Shown: positions 1-4,443, numbered from the stretch's first letter. The stretch is 5,196 nucleotides of DNA from Candidatus Methylomirabilota bacterium (GCA_022615475.1 JAKEGQ010000034.1:1-5196), one strand, 5' to 3'. Made by a program: numbers and translations. The notes: generated by a model not told the origin, from the letters alone.

Positions 1-40
1 AGCCCTCTCAGGCGCCTGCTGCTACGCAGCCATCGCTGTG
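1..40. other. non-coding edge with two small palindromes
   Basis: No reading frame with a usable start was found here on either strand. Seen in sequence: a perfect 10-bp palindrome CAGGCGCCTG at 9-18 and an inverted repeat GCTGC-TAC-GCAGC at 18-30. If the promoter in the adjacent repeat (41-109) is active, this stretch would be the continuation of its minus-strand transcript, and the two palindromes would be early hairpins in that RNA. The window ends before any downstream gene can be identified. Confidence 0.4.
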
Positions 41-109
41 TTCCTACAAACTGCTAGGCCTAAGGCACAATGCTGGCTATAACTTAAGGCATGTTACCTC
101 AGGTGTCAA
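41..109 (-). repeat. 69-bp dispersed element, copy A, with embedded minus-strand promoter
   Basis: This copy aligns without gaps to copy C (4582-4650), about 51 of 69 positions identical by eye, and more loosely to copy B (3388-3453, with a 3-base gap). On the minus strand it begins with TTGACA (109-104), then 17 bp, then TAAGTT (86-81), which fits -35 and -10 boxes; transcription would start near 74 and run left out of the window. Conserved blocks shared with copy C are CAATGCT, AAGGCAT and GGTGTCAA. A perfect odd-centred palindrome GCCTAAGGC (58-66) lies just inside the predicted transcript. Promoter function is inferred. Confidence 0.65.
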
Positions 110-152
110 TCACTTGTTAGCGGAGAGTGGAGGGTCCGGAGGTAGTTGAGAG

Positions 153-320
153 CCCTTCGACGTAGCTCAGGGCAAGTTGAGGGTTGAGAGTTGAGTGATC
201 ACAACCACTCGACAACCCTTCGACGATCCCTCGACACGCTCGGGACAGGGGCTCAGGGTAACCCTTCGACGTTGCTCAGGGTAACGCTCAGGGCAGGCCC
301 TTCGACGGGCTCAGGGCAGG
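153..320. repeat. cluster of REP-like palindromic units
   Basis: At least three complete units (153-176, 262-284, 298-320), one interrupted or nested unit (217-261) and one half unit (285-297) share the pattern CCCTTCGAC-2/3 nt-GCTCAGGG. Each has a short G/C-rich stem around a conserved TCGAC..GCTC interior. Outer stem pairs change together: GCCCT/AGGGC at 153 and 298, ACCCT/AGGGT at 262, and TCCC/GGGA in the inner nested unit at 227-245. On the minus strand the stem continues with a GA/GA tandem mismatch, a motif known to stack well in RNA and single-stranded DNA hairpins. The last unit abuts the stop codon of the PfpI-family gene. No REP-associated transposase is present in the window. Confidence 0.75.
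176..213. repeat. GTTGAG heptamer run and adjoining imperfect hairpin
   Basis: Three tandem seven-base units GTTGAGG, GTTGAGA and GTTGAGT fill 176-196. The last unit also forms the left arm of an inverted repeat, GTTGAGTG (190-197) against CACTCGAC (206-213), eight pairs with one G-T wobble and an eight-base loop. A single GTTGAG also occurs at 145-150, and GTTGAGAGCC begins the unrelated-looking repeat at 1343. There is no T-run after the hairpin on the minus strand, so it is not a convincing terminator for the upstream minus-strand gene. Confidence 0.45.
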
Positions 321-926
321 CTAACTGCGGCGGTGTTCCATATAGTGTGCCGTTTCGTCGGCAACCTCACGCCCAAAGAGCGACTCGACGACATAGAGTG
401 ACATGTCAATCCCCGACGCGACCCCGGCCGAGCTGATGATCCCGTCGTCCACGACCCTGAGATCCCGCTCCACCTTCATCGCCGGATCGAGCGACTCGAG
501 CAGATCGAGCGCCCCCCAGTGGGTCGTGGCCCGCCGGCCCTTCAGCATCCCCGCCTTGGCGAGGAGCAGCGAGCCGGTGCAGACCGAGGTGACCCTGCGC
601 GCGTCCGCGGCCACGCGCCGGATCCACTGCAGGGTCTCGGCGTCGTGGAGCAGAGGGCGGGTTCCAAAGCCGCCCGGGACGACGAGCAGATCAATCTTCG
701 GCGCGCCGGCAAAGGCGAAGTCGGGGAGGACCCGCAGACCTCCGGTGGCGGCGACGGGTTCTCGTGACTTGGCCACCGTGAAGACCCGGAACGGGGCGCT
801 TTCCTCCGACCGCCGCGAATCCACCCCGGGCACGAGCCGGGTGCGCGAGAAGACCTCGTAGGGCCCGGCGAAGTCCAACACCTCGACGTCATCAAAGATC
901 AGGATCCCGACGTTCCACTGCTCCAC
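321..926 (-). CDS. DJ-1/PfpI family protein, isonitrile hydratase-like
   Basis: This is a cytoplasmic-looking 201-residue protein covering a whole DJ-1/PfpI (class I glutamine amidotransferase-like) domain. Seen: the start of the fold VGILIFDDVEVLDF with Asp18 and Glu24; PGGFGTRPLL near 84-93; the nucleophile elbow SVCTGSLLLAKAG with Cys116; and ATTHW with His136. This arrangement matches isonitrile hydratase (InhA) and the N-terminal domain of GATase1-like AraC regulators; Asp18 and Cys116-Thr117 correspond to the residues important in InhA. There is no helix-turn-helix after the domain, so it is not the AraC-type fusion. Substrate is unknown. I chose GTG at 926 because AGGGAGAGG lies 7 nt upstream and the gene then follows the DUF2845-like gene by 16 bp. 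The longer ATG start at 971 would add 15 poorly conserved-looking residues and overlap that gene. Probably co-transcribed with it. Confidence 0.88.
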   Translation of the reverse strand: MEQWNVGILIFDDVEVLDFAGPYEVFSRTRLVPGVDSRRSEESAPFRVFTVAKSREPVAATGGLRVLPDFAFAGAPKIDLLVVPGGFGTRPLLHDAETLQWIRRVAADARRVTSVCTGSLLLAKAGMLKGRRATTHWGALDLLESLDPAMKVERDLRVVDDGIISSAGVASGIDMSLYVVESLFGREVADETAHYMEHRRS

Positions 927-942
927 GGCTGTCCCTCTCCCT

Positions 943-1323
943 TCAGTCGCACCGAGTCGGCCCCGACCCATATCCCTCAGTCTTGATCCTTGTCAGTCTC
1001 CCACCCTCAAAGGTCAGAAGATGGATCAGCCGACCGTCACCGCAGTTGTAGGTAAGGACCTCGGTCTGCTCGACCGTCTTGGCGAAAGTCCCCTCTCGAA
1101 AGGTTCGCCGCGGGCCCTCCTTGGTTGCTGTGTCGCCGAATGAACCGAACACTTCCTCTCTGACGACCCGGCTTGCCGTGGGCTCACCGCATTTCGAAAT
1201 CACAATATCAATAAAATCACCCGTGCTGATGACGCTGCTATCACACCGAAAGGCAAATGCGTTCTGCGCAAAAAACAGTACTGCCGCGCTCGCGATCACG
1301 AGTGTCGTTATCATTCGCGTCAT
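943..1323 (-). CDS. DUF2845-like small exported protein
   Basis: This 126-residue protein has a typical Sec signal peptide: basic start MTRM, a hydrophobic stretch to about residue 20, and a likely cut after AFA (about residue 24). The mature part reads FRCDSSVISTGD, VISKCGEP, then LTYNCGDGRLIHLLTFEGGRLTRIKTEGYG. That order of Cys, CGEP and a C-terminal beta-hairpin with GRL and GYG is the pattern I associate with DUF2845 periplasmic proteins of unknown function. Four cysteines remain in the mature part (Cys27, Cys45, Cys94 and one just before the C-terminal Asp), so disulfides are possible. The ATG is preceded by GGAG at 7 nt. It is the first gene of a likely two-gene unit with the PfpI-family gene. 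No convincing promoter was found in the repeat-rich DNA upstream. Confidence 0.8.
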   Translation of the reverse strand: MTRMITTLVIASAAVLFFAQNAFAFRCDSSVISTGDFIDIVISKCGEPTASRVVREEVFGSFGDTATKEGPRRTFREGTFAKTVEQTEVLTYNCGDGRLIHLLTFEGGRLTRIKTEGYGSGPTRCD

Positions 1324-1342
1324 GTCTTTTCTCCAAATAATA

Positions 1343-1407
1343 GTTGAGAGCCAAGGGGAATTTCGAATTGCGAATTTCGGATTTTTCGGACCTCGGACCT
1401 CGGACGT
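1343..1407. repeat. degenerate direct repeat, copy 1
   Basis: It begins GTTGAGAGCCAAGGGGAATT, continues with TTCGAATT/GCGAATTTCGGATTT-type 8-mers, and ends in CGGACCT heptamers and GGACGT. A second copy in the same orientation lies at 1567-1638. It starts about 20 bp upstream of the DUF2845-like start codon, so it lies where that gene's promoter or leader should be. The internal units differ in number between copies, as expected for slippage-prone tracts. Confidence 0.7.
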
Positions 1408-1566
1408 TAATACCGCCGCCTACTTGATATACGTCCCAAACGCTTGAAGCGTTTCTGCCATGTGCTGTCGCGTGGTATGAACTACGGCTTTGTCCTGAGA
1501 TTCATTGCCGGATTTCCAATTGGCTTGGGGGCAATATTGACAATACGTTACGGGATTCGGCCGAGG
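1408..1566. other. non-coding spacer between direct repeats with several palindromes
   Basis: No coding region is supported here: frames on both strands run into the flanking low-complexity repeats and lack SD sequences. Seen: a 17-bp palindrome AAACGCTTGAAGCGTTT (1438-1454), CCAATTGG (1516-1523), and CAATATTG (1532-1539) overlapping TATTGACAATA (1535-1545). The DNA is more AT-rich than the genes on either side. The first palindrome could be a hairpin or a dyad operator; there is no T-run after it on either strand, so a terminator role is not supported. Confidence 0.5.
1438..1454. repeat. 17-bp perfect palindrome
   Basis: AAACGCTT-G-AAGCGTTT has 8-bp arms around one central base; as RNA it would be a 7-bp stem with a UGA or UCA loop. 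It stands alone in the spacer between the two direct repeats. It resembles the AAACGCAC...GTGCGTTT core of the terminator at 4446-4474 but lacks the flanking A/T tracts. Confidence 0.6.
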
Positions 1567-1638
1567 GTCGAGAGCCAAGGGCAATTTCGGATTGCGGATT
1601 TCGGATTTTGTGGACCTCGGACTTCGGACCTGGGACGT
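1567..1638. repeat. degenerate direct repeat, copy 2
   Basis: This is the same series as 1343-1407: GTCGAGAGCCAAGGGCAATT, then TTCGGATT/GCGGATTTCGGATTT 8-mers, then GGACCTC, GGACTTC, GGACCTG and GGACGT. It has one more GGACNTN heptamer than copy 1. It ends about 25 bp from the stop codon of the PilZ gene, so it is in the 3' region of that transcript. Confidence 0.7.
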
Positions 1639-1663
1639 CACACCGGAAAGGGGGGATGGAAGG

Positions 1664-2104
1664 TCAATCGGTCCCGCCGCGGATCAACCGACGCCACGCC
1701 TCAAGCACCGCGTCCTGGAGGGTCGCCGGATCTGTTATTGGGGCCGAGGGCTCAGACGGAGGAACGAGGATCCCCCGCTGCCGTGCCGCCTCCTTGACGT
1801 AGTACCTCCAGATCTCGTCTTGCTCCTGATAGCCCATCTGGATGAGCTCCACGCCGGCCGCCCATTGGACCACCCACCGCACGGTGCCCCCAGCCTGGAT
1901 GGAACGCTTGCCCAGCGGGAGCCGGAAATGGAGAGAAAGGTCGAGGCCGACAGGAAGAATCACCTGCTGCGTCGCGAGACACACCCCGGCGGTCCCGATG
2001 TTGGTGATCCGCCCCATCTGGGCATATCTATCCGCGGCGGTGTAATCCACCGTGACGTCGCAGGGAATGCGGGGTGAGTGTCGCCGATCAAGCACGTGAG
2101 TCAT
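1664..2104 (-). CDS. PilZ-domain protein, probable cyclic-di-GMP sensor
   Basis: This 146-residue protein has one PilZ domain. With this start, the first c-di-GMP motif is the RRHSPR segment (Arg8 xxx Arg12). The second motif reads NIGTAG (about 35-40), where the usual D/N-x-S-x-x-G has Gly in place of Ser. The beta-strands after it (VCLA, LDLSLHFRLP, GGTVRWVVQWAAGVELIQM) are typical of the barrel, and GVELIQM matches the common G(I/V)EF closing strand. A C-terminal tail of about 40 residues includes an amphipathic segment (LQDAVLEAWRRLI) of unknown role. PilZ proteins bind cyclic-di-GMP and act on motility, polysaccharide export or other targets; no target is visible nearby. Start is uncertain: ATG at 2134 or TTG at 2146 are in frame, and none has a good SD. 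I chose 2104 because it puts the RxxxR motif at the usual distance from the N-terminus. Confidence 0.82.
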   Translation of the reverse strand: MTHVLDRRHSPRIPCDVTVDYTAADRYAQMGRITNIGTAGVCLATQQVILPVGLDLSLHFRLPLGKRSIQAGGTVRWVVQWAAGVELIQMGYQEQDEIWRYYVKEAARQRGILVPPSEPSAPITDPATLQDAVLEAWRRLIRGGTD

Positions 2105-2172
2105 GACGCTGTCTGGCTCTGGATGCCGAGCCATAGCCCCTGTCAACTATTCCAGTTGGCGTTGGGGCCAGG

Positions 2173-2201
2173 AACTTACCCCCTTTCCGTTCCCTTGTCA
2201 A
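2173..2201 (-). promoter_or_regulatory. sigma70-type promoter of the PilZ gene
   Basis: On the minus strand TTGACA (2201-2196) is followed by 17 bp and TAAGTT (2178-2173). The -35 is perfect, and the -10 keeps the first two and last bases of TATAAT. It is the same pair of boxes as in the 69-bp element copy A. The predicted start near 2166 gives a leader of roughly 30-60 nt. The boxes lie after the stop of the membrane-protein gene, so the PilZ gene can be transcribed independently of the mntA-hepT unit. Confidence 0.6.
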
Positions 2202-2256
2202 GTATTCTGATGTCAGTCACCGCCTACAGGGTATGCCCCAAGGCTGAGGGGAGGAC

Positions 2257-2643
2257 TCACGCAAGGACGGAGATCAGGACCCAGAGGGCGATCACGACCC
2301 AGATCACGAGGGGGAGCCACGCGTTCCGGAGCAGCTTCGCCCGCGTCGCCGTCATCTCCTCCGCGACCTTCAGTAGCGCCGGTGCATACGGCAGCAGGCC
2401 CAATCCGACCAGGAGTGACGTGAACGCCATCACCGCGGCGACGTGGGTGATATCCATGCCGGTAAAGACGTAGTACCCGACCACGATCGCCAAGCCCCCA
2501 TAGACGGCCGTCGCCAACCGGGGATTGCGCCAGAGCGGTTCGGCGACATTCTTCCTCCACGATTCTGGGTTCACGAGCACCACTGCGACCTTCACCAGAA
2601 TCAAGAGCGCGAAGATCGTCGCGATAATCTCGAGCGCGGTCAT
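2257..2643 (-). CDS. uncharacterised four-helix integral membrane protein
   Basis: I do not recognise a named family. The 128-residue protein has four strongly hydrophobic segments, near residues 4-24, 43-61, 67-87 and 108-127, with the polar loop NPESWRKNVAEPLWRNPR between the first two and a charged helical stretch (KVAEEMTATRAKLLR) before the last. Arginine and lysine are concentrated in those two loops, which suggests both face the cytoplasm with short hairpins outside. No signal peptide, cofactor motif or catalytic motif is visible. ATG at 2643 is chosen because GGAGG lies 8 nt upstream; the in-frame GTG at 2652 would sit on top of that SD. The gene is 54 bp downstream of hepT on the same strand, with a hairpin in the gap, so co-transcription with the toxin-antitoxin pair is likely but a functional link is unproven. 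Confidence 0.78.
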   Translation of the reverse strand: MTALEIIATIFALLILVKVAVVLVNPESWRKNVAEPLWRNPRLATAVYGGLAIVVGYYVFTGMDITHVAAVMAFTSLLVGLGLLPYAPALLKVAEEMTATRAKLLRNAWLPLVIWVVIALWVLISVLA

Positions 2644-2654
2644 TCCTCTCACCT

Positions 2655-2697
2655 CCGTTTGGGATCAGGAACAGATTCCGGTTCATCCCAAAGGCGG
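2655..2697 (-). promoter_or_regulatory. intercistronic stem-loop next to the SD of the membrane-protein gene
   Basis: TTTGGGAT (2658-2665) and ATCCCAAA (2685-2692) are perfectly complementary. CCG (2655-2657) can pair with CGG (2695-2697) across a two-base bulge, and GGAA/TTCC (2668-2671, 2676-2679) forms an inner hairpin. On the minus strand the structure starts directly after the hepT stop codon and ends against GGAGG, the SD for the next gene. No T-run follows, so it is more likely an mRNA stability, processing or translation-control hairpin than an intrinsic terminator. Role inferred. Confidence 0.6.
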
Positions 2698-3063
2698 TTA
2701 GGCCTGACCCTTCTCCCGAGTCATATCAGTAAGCACGCGGTCGACCTGGACCCGCAGACCAGGCAGATCCTCGTGGATCGTTTTCCAGATCACCTCGAGA
2801 TTCACCCTGAAATACCCATGGGCCAGCTTGTCGCGGATCCCGCTCATCTCTCGCGAGGGCACCGTGGGGTATCGGCTTTGAACGGCCTTGGGAACGTTCC
2901 TGGCCGCCTCCCCCACGATCTCCAGGGCCCGAATCACCGCAAAGACGGTCTTCTCATCAGCGGCAAACCGCGCAAAGTCCATCCCCCCGATGAATCGCTC
3001 AATCTTTTGAATGGCGTCGAGAATGTCGCGCAGATAATCGGCGATCTCGCGGCGGGGTTTCAT
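2698..3063 (-). CDS. hepT: HepT-like HEPN toxin (DUF86)
   Basis: This 121-residue all-helical protein carries the HEPN ribonuclease signature Rx4HxY as RDKLAHGY (Arg77, His82, Tyr84). Upstream are helices typical of the family (YLRDILDAIQKIERFI; VIRALEIVGEAARNVP), and length fits the family. In characterised HepT/MntA pairs the HEPN protein is an RNase toxin, and the partner nucleotidyltransferase adds AMP to the motif tyrosine, blocking activity; Tyr84 would be that site. Its ATG overlaps the stop of the nucleotidyltransferase gene as ATGA, so translation is probably coupled, with the antitoxin made first. Arg and His are intact, so the toxin looks active rather than decayed. Cellular effect here is inferred from the family. 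Confidence 0.93.
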   Translation of the reverse strand: MKPRREIADYLRDILDAIQKIERFIGGMDFARFAADEKTVFAVIRALEIVGEAARNVPKAVQSRYPTVPSREMSGIRDKLAHGYFRVNLEVIWKTIHEDLPGLRVQVDRVLTDMTREKGQA

Positions 3064-3365
3064 ACAGGGACGAGTTCGCTCAGGATCCGGCGGGCAATGG
3101 TGGGTCTCAGCGCATCCTTCATGACCAGATCGACCTTGACACCGAGAAGATTGCTCAGATCGTGCTCCAGTCTCAGAAACGTGAGGAGACTCGGGGCTTC
3201 TTGAAACTCCACCAAGAGGTCGAGATCACTCTTCTTGCGTTGGGCGTGGCGGACGTACGAGCCGAACACGCCCAGGGAGGTTACGTTGTAGCGCTCCTTG
3301 AGCTCCGGCATGCGCTGACGAAGGATCTTGACGAGCCGCTCAACCTGCCTGTTCCGCCCCATCAT
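3060..3365 (-). CDS. mntA: MntA-like minimal nucleotidyltransferase antitoxin
   Basis: This is a 101-residue protein of the minimal nucleotidyltransferase (DNA polymerase beta-like) family. The signature GSx10DxD is complete: GSYVRHAQRKKSDLD with Gly35, Ser36, Asp47 and Asp49, and a third acidic residue in KVDLV (Asp79). These residues bind metal and ATP, so AMP transfer to the HEPN partner is expected. It is the first gene of the unit and overlaps hepT by ATGA. The start lies in GTG-ATG-ATG (3368, 3365, 3362); GGGGTG just upstream fits ATG 3365 or 3362 better than the GTG. Its promoter is supplied by copy B of the dispersed element, with a predicted leader of about 50 nt. Confidence 0.92.
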   Translation of the reverse strand: MMGRNRQVERLVKILRQRMPELKERYNVTSLGVFGSYVRHAQRKKSDLDLLVEFQEAPSLLTFLRLEHDLSNLLGVKVDLVMKDALRPTIARRILSELVPV

Positions 3366-3387
3366 CACACCCCGACGACATCAGCTC

Positions 3388-3453
3388 TGCCTACAATGTT
3401 TAAAGCATGTGCAATGTTGGCGATAGGTTAAGGCATTCATGGACGACTGTCAA
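3388..3453 (-). repeat. dispersed element, copy B, forming the mntA-hepT promoter region
   Basis: It shares CCTACAA, GCAATG(T/C)T, GGCGATA, TTAAGGCATTC and TGTCAA with copies A and C; three bases are missing in its left half. The minus strand holds TTGACA (3453-3448), 17 bp, and TAACCT (3430-3425). Transcription would start near 3418 toward mntA, whose start codon is at 3365. The dyad seen in the other copies is reduced to GCA-TG-TGC (3405-3412). Between its -35 and the -35 of the plus-strand NmrA gene there are only 30 bp. Confidence 0.65.
3425..3453 (-). promoter_or_regulatory. predicted promoter of mntA-hepT
   Basis: Perfect -35 TTGACA (3453-3448), a 17-bp spacer, and -10 TAACCT (3430-3425) on the minus strand. 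It is part of dispersed element copy B. Spacing matches copies A and C and the PilZ promoter. Inferred from sequence only. Confidence 0.55.
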
Positions 3454-3483
3454 TGGAAGAAGGCGGCGGGGGAAGGGAGATGC

Positions 3484-3512
3484 TTGACACTTCTCGTGCG
3501 GTAGGCGATGCT
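3484..3512 (+). promoter_or_regulatory. predicted promoter of the NmrA-family gene
   Basis: TTGACA (3484-3489) is followed after 17 bp by GATGCT (3507-3512), a weak -10. The start codon is at 3554, giving a leader of about 35 nt with the strong SD AGGAGG (3543-3548). The promoter diverges from that of mntA, and the two could interfere or share a regulator. The -10 assignment is the uncertain part. Confidence 0.45.
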
Positions 3513-3553
3513 TAAAGCCTGCCCCACGAACACCAACCCACAAGGAGGTCCCC

Positions 3554-4441
3554 ATGAAAATCGCGATCACGACGCCGACCGGAAACATCGGACGGGAACT
3601 GACGAAACGATTGCTCGACAGGGGGGGGCACGAGCTGATCCTCCTCGCGCGGAGCCCCGACAAGCTCACAAGGGAACAGGTCAGGGGAGCGAAGGTCGTC
3701 AAGGGAGATCTGGGCGACGCCGCCTCGGTCAAGAAGGCGACCCAGGGCGCCGACGCGCTCTTCTTTCTCTGCCCACCCAGCTTTAGCGTCCCCGACTACC
3801 GCGCCTACTACGTCGGGCTCGCCAAGAACGGCGCCGAGGCGGTGAAGGCCAACAAGGTCAAGCACACCGTGCTCCTCTCGAGCGTCGGCGCGCACCTGAG
3901 CCAAGGGACGGGGCCGATCCTCGGCCTCCACGACGCCGAAAAGATTTTTTCCCAAGCGACGAAGGGACTGACCATCCTGCGCCCCGCATGGTTCATGGAG
4001 AACCACCTCTGGCATCTCGATGAGATCAAGAACATGAACAGCATCTTCATGCCCCTCTCGGGGGATCTCACGGCGCCCATGATCGCCACCGTTGACATCG
4101 CCGATCGCGCCGCCCGCGTCATCACCGGCCCGGCGCCTTCCCGACCGACCATCGTTCCACTGCACGGCCCCAAGGACTACAGCCTGGACGAGTGCGCCAG
4201 GATCATCAGCCGGGTCATCGGCAAGGAGGTCAAGCACGTGCAGGTCCCGCCCGCCAAGGCGAAGGAGGCCATGATCGGCATGGGTGCCTCCGAGAACGTG
4301 GCCGACACGATACTCGAGATGTACGCGGCGTTCCAGGCGGGCACGCTCAAGGACGAGGCCAAGCGGTCGCCGGAGACGACGACGCCCACCACCTTCGAGA
4401 CCTTTGTGAAGAACGTGCTCGCGCCACGCCTCAAGAGCTAG
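3554..4441 (+). CDS. NmrA/atypical SDR family NAD(P)-binding protein
   Basis: This 295-residue protein has a Rossmann fold of the atypical short-chain dehydrogenase type. The nucleotide loop is ITTPTGNIGREL (5-16): TGNIG is intact, while the first glycine of the common GxTGxxG is Thr7. LARSPDKL (31-38) with Arg33 suggests preference for NADP(H), GDLGD (51-55) is the adenine-ring site, and VLLSSVGAH (106-114) and LRPAWFMEN (142-150) are typical NmrA strands. The YxxxK catalytic pair of classical SDRs is absent, so it may act as a redox sensor like NmrA or HSCARG, or as a quinone-type reductase like QorB/NmrA relatives; substrate unknown. The C-terminal part (YSLDECARIISRVIGKEVKHVQVP) is the usual small lid domain. 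The start is secure: AGGAGG lies 5 nt upstream of ATG. It is monocistronic, ending at a strong terminator. Confidence 0.9.
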   Translation: MKIAITTPTGNIGRELTKRLLDRGGHELILLARSPDKLTREQVRGAKVVKGDLGDAASVKKATQGADALFFLCPPSFSVPDYRAYYVGLAKNGAEAVKANKVKHTVLLSSVGAHLSQGTGPILGLHDAEKIFSQATKGLTILRPAWFMENHLWHLDEIKNMNSIFMPLSGDLTAPMIATVDIADRAARVITGPAPSRPTIVPLHGPKDYSLDECARIISRVIGKEVKHVQVPPAKAKEAMIGMGASENVADTILEMYAAFQAGTLKDEAKRSPETTTPTTFETFVKNVLAPRLKS

Positions 4442-4443
4442 CG

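Noticed and set aside
153..320. CRISPR-like array
   Set aside because: Units are palindromic and variable, spacing is irregular with some units abutting or nested, there are no uniform spacers, and no cas genes are present.
403..861. Plus-strand frame of 152 codons opposite the PfpI-family gene
   Set aside because: It is antisense to a well-supported gene with intact motifs, has a Ser/Arg/Pro-rich composition typical of shadow frames, and lacks an SD.
1438..1454. Rho-independent terminator
   Set aside because: Stem symmetry is perfect but no T-run follows on either strand, and no gene ends near it.
1535..1565. Plus-strand promoter starting with TTGACA at 1537-1542
   Set aside because: No -10-like hexamer is found at 16-18 bp, and there is no plus-strand gene downstream before 3554.
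1420..1641. Minus-strand frame ending QHMAETLQAFGTYIK in the repeat-flanked spacer
   Set aside because: The first half is translation of the degenerate TTCGGATT/GGACCTC repeat, there is no SD, and only about 25 residues look protein-like. It could be a remnant but I cannot support it.
1444..1797. Plus-strand frame beginning MKRFCHVLSRGMNYG with a hydrophobic stretch
   Set aside because: After about 35 residues it runs into the repeat and then antisense to the PilZ gene; no SD is present. The hydrophobic stretch alone is not enough.
2141..2146. Second minus-strand TTGACA near the PilZ start as an extra promoter
   Set aside because: No acceptable -10 box lies 16-18 bp downstream (TCCAGA or neighbours), and TTGACA at 2201-2196 has a better partner.
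2213..2686. Minus-strand frame of 157 codons overlapping the membrane-protein gene
   Set aside because: It is a frame-shifted shadow of the membrane-protein gene, with an Arg/Gly-rich composition and no domain.
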